A DNA stretch of 64,000 nucleotides from Typhlomys cinereus. Its lineage: Eukaryota; Chordata; Mammalia; Rodentia; Platacanthomyidae. Shown here one piece after another: positions 12,208-25,098 of this stretch (position 1 is its first letter; each line of letters starts with the position of its first letter). The notes beneath the pieces are model-generated. The model had not been told where the DNA came from and did not search any database. It was given only the letters and a program-made list of their open reading frames with translations. The position numbers were made by a program, and so were the translations under genes. Where the stretch lies: the NCBI GenBank assembly GCA_023101885.1, contig JALPQD010000641.1:597842-661841 (forward strand). Direction: 5' to 3'.

Positions 12208-12514
12208 GTAGAGGATCGAGAACTTAAGCAATATGGGATTTTAAGTGTAATAGATAAACCTAAGGAAATTTGAGATTATAACAATCTGAGGTATAGAAAA
12301 CAATATACTTTACAATGCTGCTGCTGCTGCTGTGTGTGGTTATGTGTGTGGTGTGTATTTGAGTATATTTTGAGTTTAACCAAAGTATAATTTGAGTTTA
12401 ACCAAATCCAGGGATTTACAACTTGTTGAAAGGAATAAGAAACTTACATATAGGAAGGGAGTGGCACTACAATTGTGTAAAGAAATGAGGACATAAAAAT
12501 GGTTTAAGATTTGA

Positions 12515-13009
12515 CACATAGAACGGCCAGTCTCTCTCCCCATCCTGAAGTCTCGGGACATTTGCGGAAGAGGGGGCGGTAAGAGTGTAAGAGCAAAAGA
12601 ATGGAGGAGCAATGATTTGCAGATTCTCCACACTAGTTAGGGCCGAAGCAATCATAATAGGACTTTGCATGCCCTGCGCAATGTCCAACACTACTGACCT
12701 CACAAAGTCTAGCTCAGCTAAAGGCACCAAGATCCTTGGAGCAAGGGATTGACAGCCACAGTAGTGTTCCTATGCTTAAGGGGACACGGAAAGGGTTCAG
12801 GGAAAGGCCACTGGGTCCTTGTAAGTCATCGGAGAGGAGGACAAGAGGAGAATTAGGCATACACAAAAAGGACTCTCTGGGAATTGGGGGAGGCCACTGG
12901 GGGATGGGGAGGGAGGGAGGGGGAGCAGGAGGTTGGGGGAGGGAGGGAGGGAGGGAGGGAACTGGTTACCTATTAAGTTTGTATGAGCAGAAATAATAAA
13001 AAAATGTAT
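12515..13009 (+). mobile_element. 3'-UTR-only L1 insertion with target-site duplication (B1)
   Basis: L1 3' UTR of the 'tgcatgccctgcgcaat' type with the G-rich tract at 12886-12961 and an 'aataataaaaa' tail. A 21-bp direct repeat flanks it at 12494-12514 and 13010-13030, sharing 'aaaaatggtttaagattt'. It is therefore a genuine target-primed insertion truncated inside the 3' UTR. The same insertion is at 25099-25606. Confidence 0.9.
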
Positions 13010-13030
13010 TAAAAATGGTTTAAGATTTGA

Positions 13031-14165
13031 AAACTTGGCAAGTCAATAACTCTAGTATAATGTGATTGGAATTGTTGGCATGAAGGAAAAAGAAGAACAT
13101 GAAAAATTACAGTCAATGTTTTAGAAGAGATAAAATTGCTATGGTTTACTGTGTACATGTGGCTGTAACTGACTATGATGAGGTGGAGGAAGAAAAGACT
13201 AGAAGAGGTAAAGATCTTTGAATCCTGATTATTAGAAATTTTTGTGTAATACTAATATTTTCTTAATAGTGTGAGGTGGAAAGAAGTGGAAATGATATCA
13301 CAAAATAGACACACGCCTCTAACTAATGAAGAGATATTGAGGAATCAGTGGTTGACAGCAACTAGGAGGGGTTATTTCATGTGATTAGGTAAGCATGCAC
13401 GGAAACTGGGATTCTGAGAGAAAAGAGAAATGTTGATTTTGTGTTAGTGAGGAAAAAGCTTCTCCCTGGTTGTGGAAATTTGAGATAAGGCAGACAAAAT
13501 TCACCTTTGATAGCTGAATGGTGTCATCGGACAGGTAGGTCTCATGTGAGGTGGATTAGTGGAGAGCATTATGTGAAGAGGAAGATGATCTATGAAAAAG
13601 GATTGCATTGAAAATAAGTTTTAAAGTATTTAAATGGATAAATAAGCAATTAGATGAAATTTAAGAACCTCCAGGGAACCCAGTCAAGTAAATAAAATTA
13701 GATGTTAAACTATCATAATGGGCTCTTAAATGAGTGTGGGTACTATGTTTTAATTGTATACCCAATCATATATTATCATAAATTTGGTAGTTATGTGGAA
13801 GAATGCCGAGAATCAGGCATTAGAGTATTCTCAACAAAGGTCATGCAAACTTTAATGTCCTGGGAGTAAGTGAGCAAGATTTTCTAAAGAAGACATCATA
13901 CAACGGACATGTGAAATACTCAAAATAATCTGGGAAATGGGCAGGTTCTTTCTTTGTGTCTATGATTGTGGAGAAATGCTGTTGTTTAATTTATGTCCAT
14001 TTATTCTACATATTGAAGATTTTGATGATTGAAATGTGCTTTCTTCTGCGAATGTTTATAAGCCAGAAATTAAGGAATATGTTACCTTTTAGTATGGCTT
14101 TCAGTCTTTCAGAAATTCAGCCAAATCCTGCTCCAAGTGAGCTTGTCATTGATGGCTCAGAAATA
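13031..14165. other. No gene recognised (block B1 interior)
   Basis: Ordinary AT-rich sequence matching 25628-26795. I see no exon-like structure, and the open frames are short. Confidence 0.5.
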
Positions 14166-14340
14166 TGAAACACCAGAGGTGTCAATCAATAGATGAAGGT
14201 TAAGGAATATGTGGCACATATGTACAATTCAGCCATAAGGAAAAATGGGATTATGACCCTGGCATGAAATGTATGAAACTAGAATTACATAAATTATATT
14301 TAGTGAATTATACCAGACTTTTCTAATATGTAGATTCTAG
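14166..14340 (+). mobile_element. Ancient L1 ORF2 C-terminus remnant (B1)
   Basis: 'gtggcacatatgtacaattcagccataagg', here split by degeneracy, followed by 'aaaaatgggattatgac' and a later 'tagtgaattataccaga', follows the order of the conserved L1 ORF2 end (YIYTMEYYSAIKN ... LSEVSQT). The TG tract follows directly. The same remnant is at 26795-26955. Confidence 0.6.
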
Positions 14341-14350
14341 ATTTTAATTT

Positions 14351-14394
14351 ATATATGTGTGTGTGTGTGTGTTGTGTGTGTGTTGTGTGTGTGT
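14351..14394 (+). repeat. (TG)n microsatellite (B1)
   Basis: Interrupted TG repeat. The B2 counterpart is uninterrupted. Confidence 0.95.
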
Positions 14395-14519
14395 ATTATG
14401 TCCTAAAAGCATGAAACTTGAAAGGGGATCATAAGAGGGGAAAAGAGTATAAGTGTCACAGAGAAGCCCATTACTTCATATGTTAATTCTAACCCATTAG
14501 CCAGACAATCTCCTGAAAG

Positions 14520-14615
14520 TTTGCTCTGAGCCAACCAACTACTGATTCTCTACAGATGTGCCCAGAGCTAAAACCCTCAACTATCAAGTTGAAACCTGTG
14601 CCTAATATGACATTT
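14520..14615 (-). mobile_element. Rodent dispersed repeat tail
   Basis: 'ctctacagatgtgcccagagctaaaaccctcaactatcaagttgaa' is the same family as 49095-49160 ('cacagatgtacctagagctcagcc..caattgacaagttga'). The strand is given relative to the LTR-like copies at 32765 and 48760. Class uncertain. Confidence 0.5.
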
Positions 14616-14739
14616 ATATTTGAAATGCATTTCTAAGATATGCATCTCTCTGGTCCTCTTGCTAATGAGGATTATCCAATCTTCATCACTTCTCAGCAGC
14701 TTCCAAATGGGCATCTTGGCTGGACTCTGGACTCTCACC

Positions 14740-15230
14740 ACCCAGAGTCTTAAGTACAAAATAGCAGTTAATCCAAATGTAAGCCAGATAATGCTTTCTT
14801 CTGCTTAAAGCGGCTCCCCTCCAAATATTAATGTCAGCACTTTTCCGAGGTATGCGATCTAGGTCTTGGCCCTACCAACATTCCAATCTCTCTTACATTT
14901 CCTCTTTTCATCGCAACACTGGGTCTCCTTTCTGCTGCTCACAGAAGCAAAATACTCTTCACCTCAACATCTCTGAACGCCCTGATTTTTTTTCTGCATG
15001 GAATGCTATTTCTTCTTTTCATATACTTCAAATTTTTTTCCATCAGCTCTAAGGATAAATAACCTATCTTCTGTGAGTTTTTTCATAAGAATTCTTTAAA
15101 AAGCATCCATTCTGAGGACCCATGGATCTCTAACTTATCATTGTTTGGCTGTTTCTTTTGGGGTTATTTGCTTTTAGACTATAGGCTGCCTAAGGTCGAG
15201 CATTGGTTCTATACTGTGGACGTATGGAAC
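14740..15230 (+). mobile_element. L2 LINE remnant
   Basis: Elements in L2 3'-end order: 'gccagataatgctttcttctgcttaaa', 'tttctgcatggaatgctatttc', then near 15175-15205 'agactataggctgcctaagg' (compare tagactgtaagctccttgagg). Mammal-wide, strongly diverged. Confidence 0.5.
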
Positions 15231-15454
15231 ATTTTGACTGCATGACCCAGGGAGTTAAAAGGACTATGTCATCAGAACAGACAACTCGACCAGAGAAATA
15301 AGATAGCTTGGGACATAGCCAAGAGGTTTCTAACATCCCACTCTCATTCCACACTCATTACCTAATTAGACAGTCTAATAACAAAAATAATTTTAAAAGG
15401 CATTTTATGACTACATCTATAAAATCCAGCATACAGAATCCTCTTGAATTCCAT

Positions 15455-15590
15455 AAAGCAAACATTTATTCAGTGCCACTCTAGTTCTAAACCCTGTTCT
15501 CAACGTGGGCGATAAGATGATCAATAATGAGGTAGGGACCTTGTCCTCAGGTAGCACGTAGCCTCATGGAAGTGAGCTTGCAGAAGCTGT
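15455..15590 (-). mobile_element. L2 LINE 3' remnant
   Basis: 'aaacatttattcagtgccac' followed by 'aaccctgttctcaacg..gggcgataa' and 'ccttgtcctcaggtagcac..cctcatggaa' is the reverse complement of the L2 3' end (ccctgaggg ... ctgtatccccagcgcc ... aataaatgtt). Confidence 0.55.
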
Positions 15591-16425
15591 GGAAGCGCAA
15601 ATATCTACTTTAGGAATCAGCAAGAAGTGCTCTCCTAACAGAACAAAAGGCAGTCAGCATACAAAAAAGGGGGGATCTGTAGAGACACTCAACAAAAAGT
15701 GGCTTGGGACTACAATTTGAAGCAAATAACCCTATAGCAAGAGACGTCAATCACACACAAACTAACCCAAAAGGGTATCTAGAGGTTTCCTGAATGGAAA
15801 CGGAACACATTAACTGTGGTGATTTCTATGCCTGTTAGCAGGATCAAATCCAACCCTGGGATCCATAGAACCCATTTGAAAGCTTCACGCATCAGAGACA
15901 CTTCTGTGTCCTTGAACTTTCTCTGCAGCCATTAACTATGGAGTGGCAGAGCATAGAAATGACTTAGTAGAGCTCATTTATCAGCTCACCTTTCAAAGAA
16001 TTAGGTACACACAGCATCACATTTAAGGGGCAAGATGTCAGAAAAAGAACAAACTCCTGGTGTGTGATTGATTACATAAAGCCAGAGGACAGTTTGCCAG
16101 AAGCCTATATTCTCACCTTGCACACTGATAACACAGTATGTAAAAAGACCACATATATAGACTATAAGCTTTGGTTTCTGATTCATGAACCAGGATCTCC
16201 AAATAGCACGAAAAGAAGCACAAGGCCACATAAAATTTTAAGGAATATTCTGTGTCTGAATCCCAGTTTTCATGTATAAAGAGGCTAATGATGCCGTTTC
16301 TATGATTTATACTAGGTTCTCACATGGGTAATGGGATATCTCTGAGTATCATTTGATATACTTCAAAGAGCAATATCACTCGGCTGGCAACACCTTCTCA
16401 AAAATTGCCTTTTTTCTTTAATTCA
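15590..16425. other. Single-copy sequence, nothing recognised
   Basis: No repeat or gene could be identified. Short open frames at 16001-16279 on both strands lack any supporting motif. Confidence 0.4.
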
Positions 16426-17344
16426 GAGTCATAGTATTTGTCAACTTCCACCCACTGAAACAATCAAGTATTTATCCCAATCCCCTCACTGAAATAGAAA
16501 TTCTTTAGGCCATGTGGAGTCTCTGAATATCAATTTCATCACTTGGTAAGTAAATTATAGAAATGTTGCCATTTATGCTTAAAACTCATTACAGGAAACC
16601 AAATATAACATTTATTTTATTTAAAGATTAACTAGTGCAGTGAGGAAAAGAGGTAAAAGAAGAAATAACACATCTTTGTTCAGAGATGTTATGATTTTCT
16701 ACATAGAAAACCAAAATCTAAAAAAAAAAGGAGAGTTCCTAGCACTCAAATAAGAGTTGCAAAGCTGGGCTGATAGAAGAGGGTTAAAAGTAGAATATAA
16801 AAGATCCCCTACACTCTTAACACACCATCTTACACCATATAAAAAATATTTGAAAATAGCAAGCACCATTGCAACCCACCAATACATGGAGAATTAGGTA
16901 TAAATCTACAAAATCCAAGCCTGGCGCGGAATCTATAAAATATGATGAAAAGAAATAAAAAATGGAAATAGGTAGTCATTCTGTGTTTATGGATTGAATG
17001 ACTCGTATTGAGTGATAGCTCTCACTAGCTTCAGCTACAGTTTCAAGGAAATTCTCCATAAACATTTTATAGCTAGCAGGCTGACAATAAAAATGCATGG
17101 AAATGTAAAAGATTCGAAATAGCCAAAACAACTTTAAAGAGAAAAGCAAAAACTATAAGATGCTACCAGATATCAAGATTTATTATAACACTTACAAATG
17201 GAATGGTATTGGCCGTGGATAGACAAACGCATTCATTCAAATAATGGACAATGAGTCATTCAAAAAAACGTGGTTAGAATAAAATCTCCTGTTGAGACTG
17301 ACTTTTAACCAAAGAACAAAGGCAGTGTTGTAAAATTTGGTGGT

Positions 17345-19520
17345 GTTATACTAAAGGATGCTTCAGGAAGGGGGAGCACCTGGAAGAAAGGGAAGGAGAG
17401 GGGCGATATAAGACAGAGGACATAAACAAACCTTAGTTGAAAGTGGTAGGGAACTCCCTCAAGCTAATTGGCCAGGCCACAGTTCCAAATGGACATCCAA
17501 TAGCACAGTCACTACAACCAACCACTCAACAGTGAGATCTGTGAAATTAAAGAGCTTCTGTTCAGATAAAGAGATAGTACTTCAGCACAAAGGCAATCCC
17601 ACAGATGGGAGAAAATCTTCACTAACCACATATCTGATAGAGCTCTATTATCCAGAGTCACAAAGAAACTTAAAAAACTAAACACCAAGAAACAAATAGC
17701 CCAATTAAAAAATGGCCTTGGCTCGTTCAGAAAAGAGATTGTAACACGAGCCAAGGCAACCCACAGAATGGAGAAAATCTTCACGACCACACCATCTTAA
17801 TAGAGCTCTACTGTCCAGAGTACACAAGAACTTAGAAAACTAAACACCAAGGACACCATGGCCCAATTAAAAAATGGGGCCCTGCGAACTAAAAGACAAC
17901 TTTACCAGGAGTGAAATTAAAATGTATAACAAATCTGAAAATGCTCCACTTCCTTAGCCATCAGGGAAATGCAACATCAAAACTTCCTTGATTTACCATC
18001 TCACCCAGTCCAGGATGGCAAAAATTACACAATACAAACAACAACAAATGCTTGGAGGGATGTGGATGAGAGGGGAACTCTCCTACATGCTGGTGGGAAT
18101 GCAGGCTCCTATAGCCATCTGGTGAGCCGTCTGGAGATTCTAAAGAATTAAAGATTTGAAATGCCATATGACTTGGTATCCCACTTTTGGGAATAACCCC
18201 CATTACAGCAGAGGGGCTCACCTCCATACACAAGCACGACCTGTTTTCATAGCAGCACTGTACAATAGCAAAGGACATGGAATCAGCCCCAAAGGTCCAA
18301 CAGTTGCCGAGAGGATAAGTAGAAACTGTGGTACATCTATACAATGGAGTACTCTCAGCCATCAAAAATGATGAATTACTGGAATTTCCGGGAAAGGGAT
18401 GTCATTAGAAACAATATATTAAGTGAAGTATCCAGGACCCAGAAAAGTAAGCGCTCGTGTGTACTCCCGAAGAGGTAGCCCTAGTACCAAACCCACCTAG
18501 CCCACCTAGAGACAGTAATTGCAAGGATTATGAAAGGAGGATGGGGTAGGAGGCCACACCAGAAACAAGGAGAGAAGGGACCTGTTTACAGCAGAGACAA
18601 TAGGAATCCTCAGGACTCAAATAAGTAATGAGACATATCATTAGTTCACAGACTTTTGTTCCTGATCATTTACTACGAGGGGTTATGATCTCACAGAAGA
18701 GGAGGGCATTATAGTCTGGCAGATAAAAAGAACCGTTGTGCAAATTGGTGATAGACCCCTACCTCACTGTGGTTTCCCACCTTTTATACATCTACCTTTG
18801 TGAATGTGCTCTTTATACACAAGACTCTATTTAACAGCTTTTTGTCTCTGGCCAGGGGGTAACATACAATCCCAACCCAGGATGGGGAGGAGGTGAAGGC
18901 ATGGCAGGAGCAACAAAACTGCAAAAATGGAAAACAACAAACCACAATCCAGAACTTCAGAGCTCATACAACACCAGAACTGGGCCAGCTTAATCTCTCC
19001 CCATCCTGAAGCTCAGGGACAATTTGCGGAGAAGCGAGGGGGCAGTAAGATGGGGTGTAGAGAGAACAAGATGGGGGAGCAATGATATGAAGTTCTCCAT
19101 ACTAATTAGGGCCGAAGCAATATATATGGACTTTCATGCCCTTCGCGCATTGTCCAACACTACTGACCCACAAAAGTCAGCATCAGCTAAAGGCACAAAG
19201 ATCTTGGGGGCAGCAAGGGTATTGGACAGCACAGAGTGTTCACTCTCTATAAGGGGAACACGAGGAAAGTGTTCAGGGAAAGGCCACGGGTCCTTGTAAG
19301 TGCATCGTAGAGGAGGTCAGAGGGAAATTCAGCGCATGCAAATAAAGGACTCTCTGGAGGAATTGGGGCGGGGGAGTCGCACTTGGGGGTGGGAGAGGGA
19401 GTGGGGGTGGGGAGGAAGTTTAGCGGGGGTAGGGGGAGGAGGAGGGAGGGAGGAAACTGGTACCCTATAAGTTTGTATGATGCAATAATAATAAAAAATG
19501 TATAAAAATTAAAAAAAAAA
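17345..19520 (+). mobile_element. Composite L1 3' part (copy A2)
   Basis: Counterpart of 970-3110, including the repeated ORF2 segment (from 17552 and again from about 17722), the 3' UTR and the A-rich tail. Its presence in both copies shows the repeated ORF2 segment is not random read noise. Confidence 0.8.
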
Positions 19521-19539
19521 GAAAAAAAAAGAAAAGTCA

Positions 19540-20140
19540 AAAAAAAAAAGAATGGGCCTGGAGATTGACTTAAAGGAAAACGTGAATACTTGCACCAATG
19601 ACCAACGCATTTATTGACACATCAAAGCTAGCATGGAATGAAAGGGCATAGGATCTGTAGAATCAAGGGATTAACAGCCAATAGTGTTCCGATACTTAAG
19701 GAGAACACAAGAAAGAGTCGGAAATGCCACTGAGTCCTTACACCTCATCAGAGCGAGGACCAGAGGAAGGTTTGACACACATTAAAGGATGTGCTCCAGG
19801 AATCTGGGGGGGGGGGCACGGGAAAATCGGGAGGGCGGGGGGAAGAGAAAGAAGGGAAAAAGGGGGGGAGTGGGCAAGGGGGGGTCCAGGATATGGTGAA
19901 GGGAGGGAGGGAACCGGGGGTGGGGTACATATAAGTTTGTATGGTGGAAATAAAAATAAAAAATAATGAAAATTTTTTTTTTGTTGAAAAATGGAGGGAG
20001 AGGGGGAAGGAAGGAAAAGGAAAAAGGGGGGAGGGGGCAAGGGGATCCAGGGAAGGGTGGGAGGGGGGAGGGAGGGAATGGGGGCGGGTACTTATCAAAC
20101 TTTGTATGAGTGGAAGAAAATAAATAATAATAATAATTTG
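19540..20140 (+). mobile_element. Second-subfamily L1 3' end and short terminus (copy A2)
   Basis: Counterpart of 3118-3680: a 3' UTR with the 'acttgcaccaatgaccaacg' start, a G-rich tract (19800-19920), an A-rich tail, then a further G-rich terminus to about 20130. Long proline-rich frames on the opposite strand are shadows of the polypurine tract. Confidence 0.75.
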
Positions 20141-20174
20141 GGGTGTAATCATGTGATTTATACATGTAGAAATA

Positions 20175-21235
20175 GACCCAACCGAAACAAACCCCGGAAA
20201 AGGCCTGAAAGCCTTCACCCAGGATTAAGCCTTGCAACAATATGATCATTACCATGTTCAAACTATAAAGAGGAAATCGGCGAGAGAAGTCAATAATCGA
20301 ATCAGATCGCTTTGAAAAGAGCAAACAACAGCACGACATTGGAGGAGTTGAGAAAAAACGTGCAAGAGAACAAAAAAGTGGCCATTAGCAGTTAAAACAA
20401 ACTCAAGCAGAGTTTAAACTTTGAGCTAAAAGACCACGTTATCTTCAACCGACGCCACAGGAGTCTCATCAACAGCCTAAGGTGAAGCAAAGAAAACAGG
20501 AATTTTCAGACTTGAAGATAAAGGGGGTATTAACCAGCTCACATGGAAGACGGTGTTGAAGCCAAAAAAGATACTTGAGAGAAAATAATCCAAGAGATAT
20601 GGGACCACCTAGAAGAAGACTAACATGCATGATTTCATGGAAATACCGAGCCCAAGAATCTCAAAATACACCCTGAGGAAATTTTTCAAACGATCATCAA
20701 AGAAAACTTTCCTTCCATCTAAAAAAAGCGAGAGCCCATCCATATACAAGAAGGAATTACGCCCCCACAACAGGATACGACAAAAAAGAAGCTCCCAGCG
20801 GCACAATATAGTTAAAACACTCCACATTTCAAGATAAGAACTGGTGCATGAGAGGCTTAAGGAGAAAAAACAAAGTCACTTTTAAAGGACAACCTATTAA
20901 AATACAACATACATGACTTCTCACGTGAAAACAGTTAAAGGCAAAGAAGAGCTTAGGAGAGACATACTTCAAGTATTGCAATGAGCAATAAAATGTTCAA
21001 CCCAAGCTGATTTACCCTGCAAAAGTATCCAGTCATGATCGAGGGAGAAAGAAACCTTCCAGCACAAAGACAACTTGAGGGATTACATGTCCACCAAACC
21101 AGGCGCTTCAAAAAATGCTGAGAAATGATTACTCACAGGCATGAAGACAAAAAACAGAGGCATATCCAGAGGCCAGAAGGCAAGTATACAAACCAGCTAA
21201 AGCGACGCATATACTTATTTAAAAGTACTACTAAA
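20175..21235 (+). pseudogene. L1 ORF1 pseudogene (copy A2)
   Basis: Same ORF1 remnant as 3718-4725, truncated at the same 5' point. The frame is destroyed by frequent indels, so no peptide longer than about 70 residues is readable in the sense frame. Most of the extra disruption relative to A1 is probably read error, because the two copies are broken at different positions. Confidence 0.75.
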
Positions 21236-21243
21236 CATAATAA

Positions 21244-24200
21244 ATGTCTGGAATTAAAAATATTCTCCATTATAACACTTATAAGTTAATGGATTTAATT
21301 CACCGATCAAAGAGGACACAGATTACAATATTGGATTTTAAAAATCACAACCATCACTCTGCTTGCCATGCAGGAACAAATCTCACCACACAAGAATGAG
21401 TAAAAATAAAAGGCTGTCGTCAACACTGCTTAACAAGCAAATGAAGCAGGGGGGGAGTAGAAAACAGGCAGGGGTAGCCATATGATCTATCAGACAAAGT
21501 GGACTTTCAAACCAAAAAAAATTATAAAGAGACCCGAGGCGGATTACTACATTTTAGCAAGGTACAATTCACCAGGAAGCATTTCACAATACTGAACATG
21601 ATATGCCCCAAATCCCGGGCCCCCTCCCACTTCATTAAGAAACCCTACAGCGTCTAACTCTCTAAAGACAAGAAATCAACCCCCCAACGATAATTCTTGG
21701 GTACTTCAACACGCCCTTCTCAACATGGGATAGAAATCAACAGGTCAAAAGTTAACGAGACACTTTGGAACTTAATCAAACCTGAACGAAATTGCGAACC
21801 TACAGATCTCTATCGAATCTTCACCCACGCACCAAGATACCCAATTTTCTCAGCCAGCAACAGGAACTTTCTCCAAAATAGATCACACTATTTGGGCCCA
21901 CAAACAGAAATTCTACAACATATACAAAAGAAAGTTTATCCCACCTGTGGCCCTAGCAAGACCACCACGGCCTAAAGGGGACATCACAAAAACACAAACA
22001 GAGCGAAAATGCACTACGCTCGAAACTTAAACATACTGACTGCGAATGAGAATGGATCAGGAAGAAATTAAAAGGAAATTCAGATTTTCAGAACATCGAC
22101 TGATAACAAATACAACTTACCAAAACTCTCTGAGACACAAATGAAAGCTGTTCTAAGAGGTAAGATTCATAGCCTTAATGCCCCACATCAAAAAAATGGC
22201 AAATACACAGAAATAAACAACTGAAGCATATGCAGCTAAAGCTTTAGAGAAAACTAGAGCCACATCTGATCCTAAAATTCAGTAGACAGAGAGACGATTA
22301 GCAAAATTAAGGTTGAGAAATGACAGGAGAAAGAAGAAGGAAATCGGACTAGAAAACATAGAAAAATTCAACCCAGTCAAAAAAGCCTGGTTCATTGAAA
22401 AACTCAACAAGATTGATACACCCCTATAAACTAACCAAAAGCAAGACGGAGAGAAAACCCAAATTAACAAAAATTGAAAATGACATGGAGTATTCCTACT
22501 ACATACCAAGAAATCCAGAGAATTATAACATTCATATTTCAAAAACTTATATCTGTGAAATTTGCCAACACAAAAGAGAGGGAATTGAACTTTCTAAGAT
22601 AAAATACTACCTAATAATTGAATCAGGAAGCTTGTGGAATATTTAAATAGTCTTAAACATATGAGGAAATTGAGAAGTAAGTAATTCAATCTTTCCCACC
22701 CAAAAATGCCTCTGGACCAGATGGATTCAGCACAGAGTTCTACCAGCCATTTAAGGAGTTATTACAACAATACTCTTAAAACTGTCCATCAATAGCAAAA
22801 GGAAGCGAACATCCAAACTTGCCTTCTAAGAAGCTAATACGATTTTATCCCAAAACTAATGAAGACTAACCTTAAAAACAGAAAAACTTATAGGCCGATC
22901 TCCATGAGCACACAGACGACAAAGCATTCTCAAAAAGCTTGCAAATCGGATTCAAAACATATTAAAAAGTCATTCACTGGACAAGTAGAGTCATCCCCGC
23001 CACACAAGGTTGGCTTTCAACATAGAAAATCAAGAAATGTAATTCATATGTAAGCCAGTTCAAATCCAAGACCACATGATACTCTGATAGAGCATGTGAA
23101 AAAGCTTTGACAAGATTCCCAACTAGCCATTTATGATCAAAACACTAGAGACAGTAGGAAAGGAAGGAACCTTTATCCAATATAAAAGGCTGTATACAAA
23201 GCCCACAGACAAGGAATTTGCTCAATGGGGAAACAATGGCAGCATTCCCAACTTGACGATCAGCGAACAGACAAGTGCTTTGTCCACTCCAACCACTTCT
23301 ATAATAATTGTTACTTGAAGGTCTTAGCCGAAAAAGCACTAATTTACGACAGCAAAGGGACATTAAGAGGGATTCAAATCTGAGCGAAGGAAGAAGTCAA
23401 GCTCATCTCCCTATTGCAGATGACATGATCTTTATACTGAGGTGAGTCCCCAAAATCCACAGGAAGCTCCTGGGGGAACTAATTAGCAGAAGTGTCAACA
23501 GGGTGGCAGGATCCAAAATAAATGTTGCAAAAATCACGATGCCCGCTTATATGCCCCCGAATGAAAGAAGTGAAAAAAGCCTGAGAGAACATCCATTTAC
23601 TATAGCCCCTAAAAAAATGGAAAATACCTTGGTATGGAAACCATAATAAGAGCGGTAAACAGACCGATTACAATGAAAACTTAAAACACCTTAAAGAAAG
23701 AAATGCAGGAAGAACCAGAAGTGGAGAACATGACCTCCTTGTTCCTGGTCTTGGCAGAATCAATCACTGAAAAATGACTCTATCATACAAAGGCATAAAC
23801 CAAGATCAAATGTATACCAATTAAAATCCCAAGCAATTTCTCACAGTAGTTGACCCACACAATCTCAAAGTTCATTGGAGGCACAAAAGGACCAGGATAG
23901 CACAATAACAATCCTGAGTAACAACAACACACGGTGGAGAGTATTACCATACGCAAACTGTCTATTTACTTACAAAATCCTAGTTAAACGACAGACTGGT
24001 ACTGGCTGCCAATAATAGCACACACGATCAAGGTGCGATAAGGTATTGAAGACCCCAGAATAGCCCACAAGTACACCCATTTGGTCTTGACAAAGGGGGC
24101 CCAAAGAATCCAATGGAAAAAAGAACAGCATCTTCAACAAAATGGTGCTGACCAAATGGATCTCCAACATGCAGAAGATAAAGTTGGACCAGTACTTGCA

Positions 24201-24298
24201 ACCATGTAACAAGAGACTAAACTTCCAAATGGATCAAGGGACCTTGATATCAGGCCAGGCACTTAAAAACGTATAGTTGACCAGATAGGGGACTCCTC
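21244..24298 (+). pseudogene. L1 ORF2 pseudogene, 3'-truncated (copy A2)
   Basis: Endonuclease and reverse transcriptase regions are recognisable only piecewise. Examples are the segments equivalent to the DFN motif (near 21690-21720) and to the reverse transcriptase palm (23080-23560). Indels occur every 10-30 bases, so no conserved motif is in one frame with its neighbours. The C-terminal third is missing because the block ends at 24298. Confidence 0.75.
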
Positions 24299-24702
24299 GA
24301 AGGCCCAGCCCATGGTGGGTGGGATTAGGCCCTGGAATAAAATACAGACACCTTATTGACAGAGTTGGCATCCTTTTGTATACTTGGCCAGACATGCTGG
24401 TCTGGCAAGTAAGGATCGTCCCTCTGTCAACTGTTATGTAGAGATGGTGTGGCCAGTTCCCACGGCCCTGGTGTTGGCGTGAGCTCTCCTGTCAAGTTGG
24501 ACAGAGAACTGTAACCAGATAATCGTAAGAGACAATAAACCCGTTGTTCCTTTAAGCTGCTTGATGGTCATTTATCAGCAATTATGCAGGCCGACCGCAA
24601 CAATAACTTAACAAAAATGTTGATACATTGTACAGAATGGGAGGAATTAAGGATGCTGCTGATATTAGGTGTGAACATTTGGAAATTATGGTGCCATTTA
24701 CT

Positions 24703-24703
24703 G

Positions 24704-24766
<63 letters not shown>

Positions 24767-24785
24767 AAAAGAAAGAAAGAAAAGA
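24703..24785 (+). repeat. (GAAA)n microsatellite (B2)
   Basis: GAAA repeat with an AAAAA interruption near the 3' end. Confidence 0.97.
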
Positions 24786-24895
24786 GTAGAGGATCGAGAA
24801 CTTAAGCAATATGGGATTTAAAGTGTAATAGATAAACCTAAGGAAATTTGAGATTATAACAATCTGAGGTATAGAAAAACAATATACAGTTACAA

Positions 24896-24995
24896 TGCTG
24901 CTGCTGCTGCTGTGTGTGTGTGTATGTGTGTGTGTGTATTTGAGTATATATTTGAGTTTAACCAAAGTATATATTTGAGTTTAACCAAATCCAGG
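24896..24995 (+). repeat. (CTG)n, (TG)n and a 22-bp tandem pair
   Basis: A short run of 'tgc' repeats passes into TG repeats. Two tandem units of about 22 bp follow, each containing 'tatatttgagtttaaccaaa'. Confidence 0.85.
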
Positions 24996-25098
24996 GATTT
25001 ACAACTTGTTGAAAGGAATAAGAAAACTTACATATAGGAAGGGAGTGGCACTACAATTGTGTAAAGAAATGAGGACATAAAAATGGTTTAAGATTTGA

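Larger units (their letters stand above)
11727..14488. repeat. Duplicated block B, first copy (B1)
   Basis: Aligns with 24299-27116 throughout. Differences are mainly dropped or added single bases and short dinucleotide slips, with B1 looking like the noisier version. For example, the TG tract at 14351-14394 is interrupted in B1 but clean in B2. After 14488 and 27116 the two copies diverge abruptly. Confidence 0.92.
16426..24298. repeat. Duplicated block A, second copy (A2)
   Basis: Second copy of 1-7640. The indel rate rises along the block and becomes very high after about 18000, with extra bases every few tens of nucleotides. Homologous L1 frames are shorter here than in A1. It ends inside L1 ORF2, at the base equivalent to 7640, where block B2 begins. 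Confidence 0.9.
20175..24298 (+). mobile_element. L1 (copy A2), cut off inside ORF2
   Basis: Counterpart of 3718-7640. ORF1 lies at about 20175-21235 and ORF2 starts at about 21244 (ATG encoding MSG). The element stops at 24298 in the C-terminal part of ORF2, just after the segment equivalent to 'agataggg.actccctcga', with no 3' UTR, tail or target-site duplication. Confidence 0.85.

Noticed and set aside
19741..20339. Long proline/phenylalanine-rich minus-strand open frames (up to 185 codons)
   Set aside because: They read the reverse complement of the L1 3' UTR polypurine tract. Low complexity and no conserved motif.
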